A stretch of DNA of 7,287 bases, from contig JAIOJM010000159.1 in assembly GCA_019911785.1 (NCBI GenBank), positions 1-7,287 on the forward strand, written 5' to 3'. The translations under genes and the position numbers were made by a program. Positions 1-6,834 of the stretch are shown piece after piece. This DNA is from Sulfuricella sp. (lineage in GTDB: Bacteria; Pseudomonadota; Gammaproteobacteria; Burkholderiales; Sulfuricellaceae). Positions within the stretch are counted from its first letter, which is position 1. Every line of letters begins with the position of its first letter. The notes below the pieces were generated by a model, which was not told the origin of the DNA, ran no database searches, and saw only the letters and a list, made by a program, of their open reading frames with translations.

Positions 1-930
1 CTTTTCCAGCACCGCCTGCACCAGATATCTCGGCCTATGCCGCACCTGCTGGTAAACCCGACCGACGTATTCGCCTAAGAGGCCGATGCCGAACAGGGTG
101 ATGCCGATCAGGAAGAAGGCGATGGCGAACAGGGTGAACAGGCCTTCCGCCTCGGGGCCGACGATCAGGCGGCGGATGAAGAGGTAAACCACGAACAGCG
201 CCGACAGGATGGAAACCGCGATGCCGGCCAGCGAGAACATTTGCAGCGGCACCACCGAGAAGCCGGTCATCAGGTCGAAATTCAGCCGGATCAGGCTGTA
301 CAGCGAGTATTTCGATTCTCCCTCGGCGCGCTCCTCGTGCTCCACCACCACTTCGGCGGGGTGTTGGGCGAAGGTGTAGGCGAGCGCCGGGATGAAGGTG
401 TTGACCTCCTTGCAGGAGTTGATGGCATCGATGATGTCGCGGCTGTAGGCGCGCAGCATGCAGCCCTGGTCGGTCATCTTGATGTGGGTGATGCGTTCGC
501 GCAGGTTGTTCATGGCGCGCGAGGCGACGTGGCGCCACCAGCTGTCGCTGCGCTGTTTGCGGATGCTGCCGATGTAGTCGTGGCCCTCGTCCATCCTGGC
601 GAGCAGCTTGCCGATTTCCTCTGGCGGGTTTTGCAGGTCGGCGTCCAGGGTGACGACGCGCTGGCCGCGGCAGTTTTCGAAGCCGGCCATGATCGCCATG
701 TGCTGGCCGAAGTTGCCGTTGAACAGGACGACGCGGGTGACGTCCGGGCGCTTCTGGAACTGCTCGCGCAGGATCGCGGCGGAACGGTCGCGGCTGCCGT
801 CGTTGATGAAGACGATCTCGTACGCAATGCCGAGCTTGTCGAGAGCGGGGTAGAGCCGGTCGAACAGGGAGTGCAGGCCTTGTTCCTCGTTGTATACCGG
901 GACGACGACGGAGAGTTCGATGGGGTTCAT
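1..930 (-). CDS. arnC: ArnC-like undecaprenyl-phosphate 4-deoxy-4-formamido-L-arabinose transferase (3' end cut by window edge)
   Basis: The minus-strand frame from ATG at 930 stays open to base 1 and gives 310 residues, so the stop lies outside the window. It is a family 2 glycosyltransferase. In the Arn pathway it moves formylated Ara4N from UDP to undecaprenyl phosphate on the cytoplasmic face of the inner membrane. The N-terminal GT-A domain shows VVVPVYNEE (8-16), NDGS (43-46), the metal-binding DAD in TLDADLQNPPEEI (94-106) and the ArnC-like DQGCMLRAY (154-162). Two membrane helices follow at about 228-252 and 262-288, and GLLGEYVGRVY (283-293) matches the ArnC/DPM-like tail. E. coli ArnC has 322 residues from memory, so only about a dozen are missing. 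The start overlaps the arnB stop as ATGA and has no clear ribosome site, which suggests translational coupling. A dolichol-phosphate-mannose-synthase-like enzyme for another sugar is the alternative; the arnB and arnT neighbours argue against it. Confidence 0.9.
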   Translation of the reverse strand, partial: MNPIELSVVVPVYNEEQGLHSLFDRLYPALDKLGIAYEIVFINDGSRDRSAAILREQFQKRPDVTRVVLFNGNFGQHMAIMAGFENCRGQRVVTLDADLQNPPEEIGKLLARMDEGHDYIGSIRKQRSDSWWRHVASRAMNNLRERITHIKMTDQGCMLRAYSRDIIDAINSCKEVNTFIPALAYTFAQHPAEVVVEHEERAEGESKYSLYSLIRLNFDLMTGFSVVPLQMFSLAGIAVSILSALFVVYLFIRRLIVGPEAEGLFTLFAIAFFLIGITLFGIGLLGEYVGRVYQQVRHRPRYLVQAVLEK

Positions 931-2069
931 TTTTGGGCGGTCTCGATGATTTCCTTGGCTGCGGCGCATACCCGCTCCACGTCGGCGAGCTCCATTGCCG
1001 GGAACAAGGGCAGGGTGACGGTTTCGCGCCCGATACGTTCGGCGTTGGGGAAGTCGCCTTCCTTGTAGCCCTGTTCGCGGTACAGGCTGAACAGGTGCAG
1101 CGCCGGGTAATGGATGCCGACACCCAGCCCGCGCTGGTGCATGGCGTCGATGAACTGCTTGCGGCTGATGTTGATCTGATCCAGCGGCAGCAGCGGCGCG
1201 AACATGTGCCAGCTGTGACCTTCGTCGCCGCGCGCCGGAAGCAGGCAAGCGGGTTCGGTGGCGAAGTGCCGGAAATAATGCGCCACCAGTTCGCGCCGCC
1301 TGGCATTGAAGCCGTCCAGCAGCGGCAGCTGGCCTACACCTACGCGCGCCGCCACATCGGACAGGTTGTACTTGCCGCCGGCGACGGAGACGTCCATGTT
1401 GCCCTCGGCATCGCGCGAAATGCCGTGGAAGCGCAGCTGGTCGAATTTCTTCACCTCTTCGGCATCGGCGAAGGACAGCGCGCCGCCCTCGATGGTGGTC
1501 ATGTTCTTGTTGGGGTGGAAGCTGAACGAAACGATGTCGCCGAAGCTGCCGATTTTCCTGCCTTGCCAGCTCGATCCGATGGCATGGGCTGCGTCCTCGA
1601 TGACGCGCAGCTTGTGGCGGCTGGCGAGGTCGTAAAGCGCAGCCATGTCCACCGGCAGGCCGGCGAAATGCACCGGCATGATGGCGCGGGTTTTCGGCGT
1701 GATCGCGGCTTCAACCTGGTTAAGATCGATATTGCGGCTATTGATGCCGACGTCGACGAACACCGGCTTCGCGCCGACCCGCATGATCACGTTCGGCGTG
1801 GCGGCGAAGCTCATCGCCGGCGTGATCACCTCGTCACCCGGCCCGATGCCGCACACCTGCAACGCCACTTCCAGCCCGCCGGTGGCGGAGGTGAGGGTGC
1901 GCACGGTGCGCCCGCCCAGGTAGTCCGACAGCGCCTTTTCCAGCGCCTGCACGTTGGGGCCGGTGGCCAGCCAGCCGGAACGTAACACCTCGACTACGCC
2001 CTGGATGGTGGCTTCGTCGAGAGTGGGTTTGGTAAAGGGTAAATAGTTCAAAGTGTTGAGTCCTGACAT
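927..2069 (-). CDS. arnB: ArnB-like UDP-4-amino-4-deoxy-L-arabinose aminotransferase (DegT/DnrJ/EryC1 family)
   Basis: From ATG at 2069 this encodes 380 residues, close to the roughly 380 usual for ArnB. The family is PLP-dependent and cytoplasmic. ArnB transfers an amino group from glutamate to UDP-4-keto-arabinose to make UDP-Ara4N. Visible landmarks are SGWLATGP (31-38), SATGG (61-65, cofactor phosphate region), GDEVITPAMSF (78-88), VHFAG (133-137), EDAAHAIG (158-165, with the PLP-contacting Asp159), the Schiff-base Lys188 in SFHPNKN, KYNLSD (233-238) and the C-terminal LPLFPAMEL (353-361). It starts 1 base after the SMR gene stop, and its stop overlaps the arnC start. The start is not certain: ATG at 2090 is in frame and overlaps the SMR gene, while TTG at 2051 has an AGGA site 9 bases upstream and gives an N-terminus aligned with E. 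coli ArnB. Other DegT-family sugar aminotransferases look alike, so the ArnB call leans partly on the neighbours. Confidence 0.85.
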   Translation of the reverse strand: MSGLNTLNYLPFTKPTLDEATIQGVVEVLRSGWLATGPNVQALEKALSDYLGGRTVRTLTSATGGLEVALQVCGIGPGDEVITPAMSFAATPNVIMRVGAKPVFVDVGINSRNIDLNQVEAAITPKTRAIMPVHFAGLPVDMAALYDLASRHKLRVIEDAAHAIGSSWQGRKIGSFGDIVSFSFHPNKNMTTIEGGALSFADAEEVKKFDQLRFHGISRDAEGNMDVSVAGGKYNLSDVAARVGVGQLPLLDGFNARRRELVAHYFRHFATEPACLLPARGDEGHSWHMFAPLLPLDQINISRKQFIDAMHQRGLGVGIHYPALHLFSLYREQGYKEGDFPNAERIGRETVTLPLFPAMELADVERVCAAAKEIIETAQK

Positions 2070-2070
2070 G

Positions 2071-2442
2071 TTAGCTGCGCGCAACGACATAAACGCCGAC
2101 AATTATAATGCCGATGCCGGCCATGCGGGTGACCGAAACGGCCTCGCCGAACAGCCACAGGGCGGCGAGCGCGTTCACCACGTAGCCGATCGACAGCATC
2201 GGATAGGCGATGCTGACTTCGACCCTTGAGAGCGCCATGATCCATACCACCACGCTGATCACGTAGCAGGTGAGCCCGCCCATGATGTGCGGCTCGGTGG
2301 CGAGTTGCCAGCCCACCGGCAGGACATTGTCGCGGCTGAAGGCGAAGTGGCCGACGGCATTGGTGCCGGCTTTGAGGAGCAGCTGGGCGGCGGCATTGAG
2401 CAGCACGCCGAGCAGGATCAGGGAAAAACTGAGCAGGTTCAT
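2071..2442 (-). CDS. Small multidrug-resistance (SMR/EamA)-type membrane protein, ArnE/ArnF-like flippase subunit
   Basis: This 123-residue protein has four hydrophobic segments at about 3-23, 45-65, 70-92 and 97-121. This is the usual size and fold of the SMR family. Its first helix reads GVLLNAAAQLLLKAG (12-26). The spacing to Lys24 puts Asn16 where EmrE carries its essential proton/drug-binding Glu14, so a drug antiporter is unlikely. YPMLSIGYVVNAL (80-92) and the terminal GIIIVGVYVV resemble ArnE/ArnF, which flip undecaprenyl-phosphate-Ara4N to the periplasmic face. Its ATG (2442) overlaps the arnT stop as ATGA, and arnB follows after 1 base, so it sits inside the arn operon. Enterobacteria encode two subunits, ArnE and ArnF. 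Only one is seen here, so it may form a homodimer or have a partner elsewhere. The flippase role is inferred from context. A longer reading from 2598 would overlap arnT by 160 bases and is not supported. Confidence 0.83.
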   Translation of the reverse strand: MNLLSFSLILLGVLLNAAAQLLLKAGTNAVGHFAFSRDNVLPVGWQLATEPHIMGGLTCYVISVVVWIMALSRVEVSIAYPMLSIGYVVNALAALWLFGEAVSVTRMAGIGIIIVGVYVVARS

Positions 2443-4097
2443 GGTGTGGTTACCGCCGTCTTGTCGACGCTGCGGGCGATAACCCGCATCGGCAGTCCTT
2501 GGCCAGCGAGCTGCTGGTAGGTTGAGTGAGGCATGATCGCCAGGGCGTAGGGCTGCCGCACCCAGGCCTGCTTGAAGGACTCGATGTCCGGCAGCCATTT
2601 ATGCGGTTCCTGCGTGAGGCCGAAGGCCATTTCGTCCTGATAGGCGACCAGGGTCACGGTGCGCTTGAGGTAGAAGGTCAGCGTCTGGTCGTAGCCTTCC
2701 AGGCTGTAGAAAGGCGCGCCGGGCCGCAGATGGGGCTTGATTTGCTCGGCGATGGCGAAGTCCGAGCGCGTCGCCGACAGGCTGTCGTGTCCGGTCAGAA
2801 GAACCTGGGCGGCGATCAGGCTGGTGCAGGCGAGGACGATGATCGCGCCGCGTACCTTGTCGCGGTAACTTAAGCATAGTGCGCCTACCGTTCCGGCCAG
2901 CCAGATGGCGGAAGCGGCCAGCAGCCAGTTGGCGAACACGGCGTACTGCCCCCGCGCCAGTTCGTTGCCGGCAAAGCGCACCGCGTTGGGGGCCAATATC
3001 AGGCCGGCGGTGGCCAGGAAGGCCACCGGCAGCATCTGCCAGAACAGGCGGCGTCCGTCGATGCGGCTGAGGTGTTCGCCGATCAGCAGCGCCAGTGCCG
3101 GGAAGATCGGCAGAATGTAGGAAGCGAGTTTGGAGCCGGAGAGGGAAAAGAAAACGAAAATGAATACCGCCCAGATCAGCAGAAAGCGTTTTGGCTTGAA
3201 CCGTTGCTGTGCAGCAGGCTCGGCCTTCCAAGCCCGTACCATTGAATCGATCAGGGTGACAATCCAGGGCAGAATGCCGGCGGCAAGCACCGGGATGAAC
3301 CACCACCAGGGTTCGTAGCGGCCATGGGTTTTGGTCAGGAAGCGCTCGAAATGTTCATGAATGAAAAAGAAATGGAAAAATTCGGGGTTGGCGATCGATA
3401 CCGCGATGAACCAGGGCGCCGCGATGGCCATGAAAAGCGCTATTCCGCTGACCAGATGCAGCTTCTTCCACAAGCCAAAATCACGCTCGATCAAGGTGTA
3501 AAGCACCAGTACCGCACCCGGCAGGACGATGCCCATCAATCCCTTGCTCAGGACGGAAAAAGCCAGTGCAGCCCAGGCAATGTGCATCCACAGGCGGTTG
3601 GCGCGTGCGCTGGCCGCATCCTGCTGCGCCAGCAGGAAACTCATCAGCGCCCCCCCCATGAAAAATGTCATCCCCATGTCCAGGGAGTTCATGTGGGCGA
3701 TCAGGGTGTAGAGCAGGCTGCTGCCGAGCACCGCGGCGCTCAACAGGCCAGCCTCTCGACCGAACAAACGGGTCGCGGCGAAGGCGGTGAAGAAGATGCC
3801 GAGAAAGCCGGTCAGCGCACTCCACAGCCGCGCCGTCCAGTGGTGTTCGCCGAACAGGCGGTAAGTGCCCGCCGTGATCCAGTATTGCAGCGCGGGTTTT
3901 TCGAAGTATTTGATGCCGTTCAGACGCGGCGTGATCCAGTCGCCGCTGGTGGCCATTTCACGGGCAATTTCCGCGTAGCGGCCCTCGTCCGGCCTGACCA
4001 GCTTGCGATATTCGAGATTGCCGAACCAGACCGCGGCCATCAGCAGGACAAGCAGCATCCAGGCGCGTCGTAGGTTCACTGTATCGGCGGGAGCCAT
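2439..4097 (-). CDS. arnT: ArnT: undecaprenyl-phosphate-Ara4N lipid A transferase (PMT/GT83-type)
   Basis: This 552-residue protein matches the length of E. coli ArnT (550). It is an integral inner-membrane glycosyltransferase that moves Ara4N from undecaprenyl phosphate to lipid A phosphate in the periplasm. RPDEGRYAEIAREM (35-48) holds the proposed catalytic Asp37, and KYFEKP (63-68) holds Glu66 and Lys67. LSKGL (183-187), APWF (227-230) and FIHEHFERF (245-253) with His247 and Arg252 follow. All of these sit at a constant offset of 18 from residues I recall for the Cupriavidus metallidurans ArnT structure (D55, E84, K85, H265, R270), so the active site appears intact. About a dozen hydrophobic helices are followed by a soluble C-terminal part (about 460-552) with FYSLEGYDQTLTFYLKR. 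The ATG at 4097 was chosen because it precedes the first helix and has GGAA 5 bases upstream. An upstream extension to 4211 would overlap the PAP2 gene. Its stop overlaps the start of the SMR gene. Confidence 0.92.
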   Translation of the reverse strand: MAPADTVNLRRAWMLLVLLMAAVWFGNLEYRKLVRPDEGRYAEIAREMATSGDWITPRLNGIKYFEKPALQYWITAGTYRLFGEHHWTARLWSALTGFLGIFFTAFAATRLFGREAGLLSAAVLGSSLLYTLIAHMNSLDMGMTFFMGGALMSFLLAQQDAASARANRLWMHIAWAALAFSVLSKGLMGIVLPGAVLVLYTLIERDFGLWKKLHLVSGIALFMAIAAPWFIAVSIANPEFFHFFFIHEHFERFLTKTHGRYEPWWWFIPVLAAGILPWIVTLIDSMVRAWKAEPAAQQRFKPKRFLLIWAVFIFVFFSLSGSKLASYILPIFPALALLIGEHLSRIDGRRLFWQMLPVAFLATAGLILAPNAVRFAGNELARGQYAVFANWLLAASAIWLAGTVGALCLSYRDKVRGAIIVLACTSLIAAQVLLTGHDSLSATRSDFAIAEQIKPHLRPGAPFYSLEGYDQTLTFYLKRTVTLVAYQDEMAFGLTQEPHKWLPDIESFKQAWVRQPYALAIMPHSTYQQLAGQGLPMRVIARSVDKTAVTTP

Positions 4098-4127
4098 GCA
4101 ATTTCCGTATAAAAAGCGTTGGCCAGC

Positions 4128-4154
4128 ATTATAAACGAGACCGGCCGAAGGCAA
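4128..4154 (-). promoter_or_regulatory. Possible internal promoter ahead of arnT
   Basis: On the minus strand a perfect TATAAT lies at 4133-4128, overlapping the PAP2 stop codon. It is preceded by TTGCCT at 4154-4149 with a 15-base spacer, shorter than the preferred 16-18. Transcription would start near 4121 and leave a leader of about 24 bases before the arnT ATG. The junction is the widest inside the operon (31 bases) and locally AT-rich. The call rests only on sequence match, so it could be chance. Confidence 0.25.
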
Positions 4155-4914
4155 GCTGCAGGGCCGGCAGCAGGCAGACCAGCGCCAGCCCGCGTTGCAG
4201 CATGATCGCATCGGGATAGCTGACGTCGGGTGAAATCAGCAGGGCCAGCGCGCAAGCAGCCAGCGCCAGCCCCAATATCCACTTTCCTGTGCGGCTTACT
4301 CCCCAGCGCCAGCGCTGCGCGAGCAGGGTGCCCAGTACCGCCGAAAGCCAGCCGCCGAAAGCGCCACCCAGCACGTCGAGCGGCCAGTGCACGCCGACCG
4401 CGATGCGTGAAATGCCAATCAGAAGAGCAGCCGCAGCCAGCAGCCAGACCAGGGCGCTACGCCTGAGATAGAGGCTGAGGATGCCCGCCACGGTGAAAAT
4501 CGTGGTGCTGTGACCCGAGGGGAATGAACCGTGGCGGTGCGCCGGGCCGATGACATGCAGCAGTTCGGGGGCGATTACCGCCGGCGGGCGTAGCGCGCCG
4601 ATCGGGCCTTTCAGGCCATGCACCCACAGAATAGCAAAGATGACGGCGAGCGCGAGCGACCAGAGGATATCCGGACGGCGCCCGATCAGCGGAGCCAGCA
4701 GGGTCAATCCGGCCAGGGTGCCGCCCAGCACGGTCAGGTTCTGCCACAGCACATCGCCGGCCAGCGCGCCCAGGCCATTCAGATACAGGAACAGGCTGCG
4801 GTTGGCGTCGCTGGCAAGGAGCACTGCCATGCCGGTGAGCGCAAGCAGCGGCACCAGCCAGACACGCGGCTCGCGCCAGGAAATGCGACAGGGGGCGGGG
4901 GAGAGGAAATTCAT
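4129..4914 (-). CDS. PAP2-family membrane phosphatase
   Basis: This 261-residue membrane protein carries the full three-part PAP2 acid phosphatase signature. The parts are KGPIGALRP (102-110), FPSGH (131-135, with the general-acid His135) and SRIAVGVHWPLD (169-180, with the nucleophilic His176). Hydrophobic segments lie at about 17-35, 62-77, 84-101, 136-150, 155-168, 182-200, 212-228 and 238-256. Proteins of this class remove phosphate from membrane lipids such as undecaprenyl pyrophosphate, phosphatidylglycerol phosphate or lipid A, with the active site facing the periplasm. It begins 4 bases after the upstream glycosyltransferase stop, with AAGGGA 8 bases before the ATG, and is followed by arnT. 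The substrate cannot be read from sequence. The setting makes a lipid A phosphate or a polyprenyl diphosphate the leading candidates. No catalytic residue is missing. Confidence 0.9.
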   Translation of the reverse strand: MNFLSPAPCRISWREPRVWLVPLLALTGMAVLLASDANRSLFLYLNGLGALAGDVLWQNLTVLGGTLAGLTLLAPLIGRRPDILWSLALAVIFAILWVHGLKGPIGALRPPAVIAPELLHVIGPAHRHGSFPSGHSTTIFTVAGILSLYLRRSALVWLLAAAALLIGISRIAVGVHWPLDVLGGAFGGWLSAVLGTLLAQRWRWGVSRTGKWILGLALAACALALLISPDVSYPDAIMLQRGLALVCLLPALQLAFGRSRL

Positions 4915-4918
4915 GCGC

Positions 4919-6463
4919 TTATTCCCTTATCCTGACCAGGGCGATGCCGTTCTTGCTGTAGAGCGTTTCATAGGCGCGCAGCTCGGCCAGGCGGTGGGTT
5001 TGGGTGATCACGATGTCGCCGCGGCGCGGGTCGCGTTTTTCCACGATGTGCTGGCTGTAGACGCTGAAGCTCGGCATGTTGAGCCCCCACATCACGACCG
5101 TATAGCCGCGGTCGCGCGCCAGCAGCGCGGCTTCCTTGATCGGCCCCTGCTGCATGCCGCCGAACAGGGGAAGGAGCAGCAGTGAGAAGCCGGTTGCCAG
5201 GATGACGCCGCTCGCCAGCAGTTTGGCGCCCAGGGCGAAGCGCTTCTCCACCATGAAATACAGAGTGAGCAGAGAGAATCCCGCAAAGAAGGGGTAATGC
5301 CAGACACTCAAGGATTGCCGGGTGGCGGAGAGCATTTCCCGGTAATAGGGCTTGTTGATATGGGGGATGGCGGCTTCGATCAGTTGCGGCAGGAACAGCA
5401 GCGCTGCAAGCAATAGCAGCAGCGGCAGGAAAGCGAGAAAGCGCGAGCGCAGTTCATCCAGGTAGGCCGCCATCAGGATGAAAACGCCGGAATAGCCGTA
5501 AATCAGGTAATGCGGCAGCTTGGTGGCGGAAAGCGAGAAGACCGCGAAGACGGTGGCGAACCATAGCAGGAGGAAAAGCTGCAAGTCATCCTTGATGATG
5601 CGGCGCCACTGCGCGAAAGTCTTGAGCAAGACCGTGGTGTAGGGCAGCACGCTCAGCAGCAGCACGGGAACATAGTAGAAATAATTGCCGCCATGGCTTT
5701 CCATCGGTGCGGAGAAGCGGTCGATGTTGTGCTTGAGGAAAAAGCCGCGGAAAAAACCGTCGCCTTCGACCAGATATTGCGTCACATACCACGGGGCCGC
5801 AATGGCAAAAAACAGGGCTATGCCGCGTCCGTTCAGCACCAGCGCCAGCCACCCCCTGAGATCATTGCGCAGCGCGCTGTAGAGGAAGGTCACTACGCCC
5901 GGGATGATTACGGCGACCGGCCCCTTGGTCAGGAACCCCAGGCCCATGGCGGCAAAAGCGAGATACAGGTATTTGCGTTCGTTAAAGCGCAGGAACAGGT
6001 AGGCGCTGAACAGCGTGGCGCTGATCAGCAGGTTGAGCAGCGCATCGGCGGTGGCCACCTTGACGATGACGGAAACCGCCAGCGCGCTGGCGGTGATGAT
6101 ACCCGCGGCGAGTGCCTGCCGGGCATTGGCAGCGCGGCGCACGAACAGATAGGTCAAGATCACCCAGGCGCTGCCGGCAAGGGCGGAGGGCAGGCGGAAG
6201 GCGAATTCTTTGATGCCGAACCGGTAAACGCTGGCCGCCTGCAGCCAGTAGATCAGAATCGGCTTGTCGTAGCGGGGTTCGCCGTTGAGCGTGGTGGACA
6301 GGAAGTTGCCGCTCGCCAGCATTTCGCGCGTGGCTTCGCTGAAAGCGCCCTCGTCGAGATCGAACAGGGGAAAGCCGCCGATGCCGAGAAAGAAGCAACC
6401 GAGCACGGCGACGGCGAGCAGGGCGTAGTGTGTGAACGGAATGGGGCGGGGGAAATCTGGCAA
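4919..6463 (-). CDS. ArnT-like membrane glycosyltransferase (PMT/GT39-GT83 superfamily), divergent from the arnT in this window
   Basis: This 514-residue integral membrane protein has the layout of lipid-linked sugar transferases. It opens with a membrane helix (about 12-31), then FDLDEGAFSEATREML (34-49) with the likely catalytic Asp37, and RYDKP (64-68). TADALLN (138-144), LTKGP (178-182), APWYV (223-227) and FLKHNIDRF (242-250) follow, with about a dozen hydrophobic segments and a soluble tail after about 445. Compared with ArnT, Arg40 is replaced by Ala, the zinc-ligand Glu66 by Asp, and the His motif is KHNIDRF rather than IHEHFERF. It is therefore a relative using a polyprenyl-phosphate sugar, but donor and acceptor cannot be named. 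The start is TTG at 6463: an in-frame stop lies 18 bases upstream (6484-6482), the next in-frame ATG is codon 48, and only a weak GAG precedes the start. The PAP2 gene follows after 4 bases, so the two are probably co-translated. Confidence 0.88.
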   Translation of the reverse strand: MPDFPRPIPFTHYALLAVAVLGCFFLGIGGFPLFDLDEGAFSEATREMLASGNFLSTTLNGEPRYDKPILIYWLQAASVYRFGIKEFAFRLPSALAGSAWVILTYLFVRRAANARQALAAGIITASALAVSVIVKVATADALLNLLISATLFSAYLFLRFNERKYLYLAFAAMGLGFLTKGPVAVIIPGVVTFLYSALRNDLRGWLALVLNGRGIALFFAIAAPWYVTQYLVEGDGFFRGFFLKHNIDRFSAPMESHGGNYFYYVPVLLLSVLPYTTVLLKTFAQWRRIIKDDLQLFLLLWFATVFAVFSLSATKLPHYLIYGYSGVFILMAAYLDELRSRFLAFLPLLLLLAALLFLPQLIEAAIPHINKPYYREMLSATRQSLSVWHYPFFAGFSLLTLYFMVEKRFALGAKLLASGVILATGFSLLLLPLFGGMQQGPIKEAALLARDRGYTVVMWGLNMPSFSVYSQHIVEKRDPRRGDIVITQTHRLAELRAYETLYSKNGIALVRIRE

Positions 6464-6486
6464 GTAAGGCTCGATGAATGGTTAAT

Positions 6487-6504
6487 GTAAAAAAGGCATT
6501 TTAC
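6487..6504. repeat. Short AT-rich inverted repeat between the toxin gene and the glycosyltransferase
   Basis: GTAAAA and TTTTAC form a perfect 6-base inverted repeat around a 6-base centre, in the 47-base gap between the toxin stop and the TTG start of the glycosyltransferase gene. The stem has only one G-C pair and no clean downstream T run in either direction, so it is a poor intrinsic terminator. It could be a small operator or chance in an AT-rich spacer. Confidence 0.25.
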
Positions 6505-6510
6505 CGCAAA

Positions 6511-6834
6511 TTAGCCCTCTTCTCGTAACCAGGATGGAATGTCGCGTTGGCCGTGTAATACGCGCCAGATGTCGATGTGGCTGGACTGCTCGACATAAAA
6601 TATGAGGAAGGGGTAACGCTTCAATGGCCATGAGCGCAGTCCTGGTAAATCCAGTTCATGCGCGTAGCGGGTGGAACCCGTTGCCGAATGGCGGGTGATG
6701 TGCTTATAGGCTTGCTCCAGAGCATCGATAAAGCCCAGAGCGACTTGTTCCGAGGCTTCATTCAGGTAGTGGTCGACAGCGTCCTCGACATCCCGCTGCG
6801 CAATGATGCGCGGGATGATGGGCTTGCATTTCAT
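6511..6834 (-). CDS. parE: ParE/RelE-superfamily toxin of a type II toxin-antitoxin pair
   Basis: This 107-residue cytoplasmic protein is of usual size for the ParE/RelE fold. The N-terminal helical hairpin spans about 13-50 (QRDVEDAVDHYL, then FIDALEQAYKHI). The beta-sheet core includes LPGLRSWPLKRYPFLIFY (63-80) and ends with IDIWRVLHGQRDI (87-99), the family's most recognisable C-terminal strand motif. ParE toxins block DNA gyrase, while RelE relatives cleave mRNA; the RVLHGxRDI ending and the ParD-type partner favour ParE. Its ATG overlaps the antitoxin TGA as ATGA, the typical antitoxin-first coupling. The region looks less GC-rich by eye than the flanking membrane-protein genes, which fits acquisition by transfer. 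No truncation or missing core segment is visible, so it is probably functional. The exact target is inferred. Confidence 0.88.
   Translation of the reverse strand: MKCKPIIPRIIAQRDVEDAVDHYLNEASEQVALGFIDALEQAYKHITRHSATGSTRYAHELDLPGLRSWPLKRYPFLIFYVEQSSHIDIWRVLHGQRDIPSWLREEG

Noticed and set aside
35..1306. Long minus-strand open frame of 423 codons overlapping arnC and arnB
   Set aside because: Its product is rich in Arg, Pro and Ala with no family features. It runs in an alternate frame across two well-supported genes with recognisable motifs, so it is a high-GC shadow.
933..1985. Plus-strand open frame of 350 codons antisense to arnB
   Set aside because: It mirrors arnB codon structure, is rich in His, Arg, Gly and Val without domain motifs, and has no start signals. 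Antisense open frames are common in GC-rich genes.
2443..2598. N-terminal extension of the SMR gene to 2598
   Set aside because: It reads through arnT's conserved C-terminal end in another frame. The start at 2442 gives the standard SMR length and a coupled ATGA overlap.
4098..4211. N-terminal extension of arnT to an ATG at 4211
   Set aside because: It would overlap the PAP2 coding region by over 80 bases. The added residues are Cys- and Arg-rich and not ArnT-like, and the ATG at 4097 gives the family length and active-site register.
5693..6490. Plus-strand open frame of 265 codons antisense to the first glycosyltransferase
   Set aside because: It is a low-complexity, Gly/Gln/Glu-rich translation with no recognisable domain, opposite a clear membrane glycosyltransferase gene.
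6487..6504. Rho-independent terminator after the toxin gene
   Set aside because: The stem is 6 base pairs with a single G-C pair and no proper T tract, so it is too weak to call as a terminator; listed only as a repeat.
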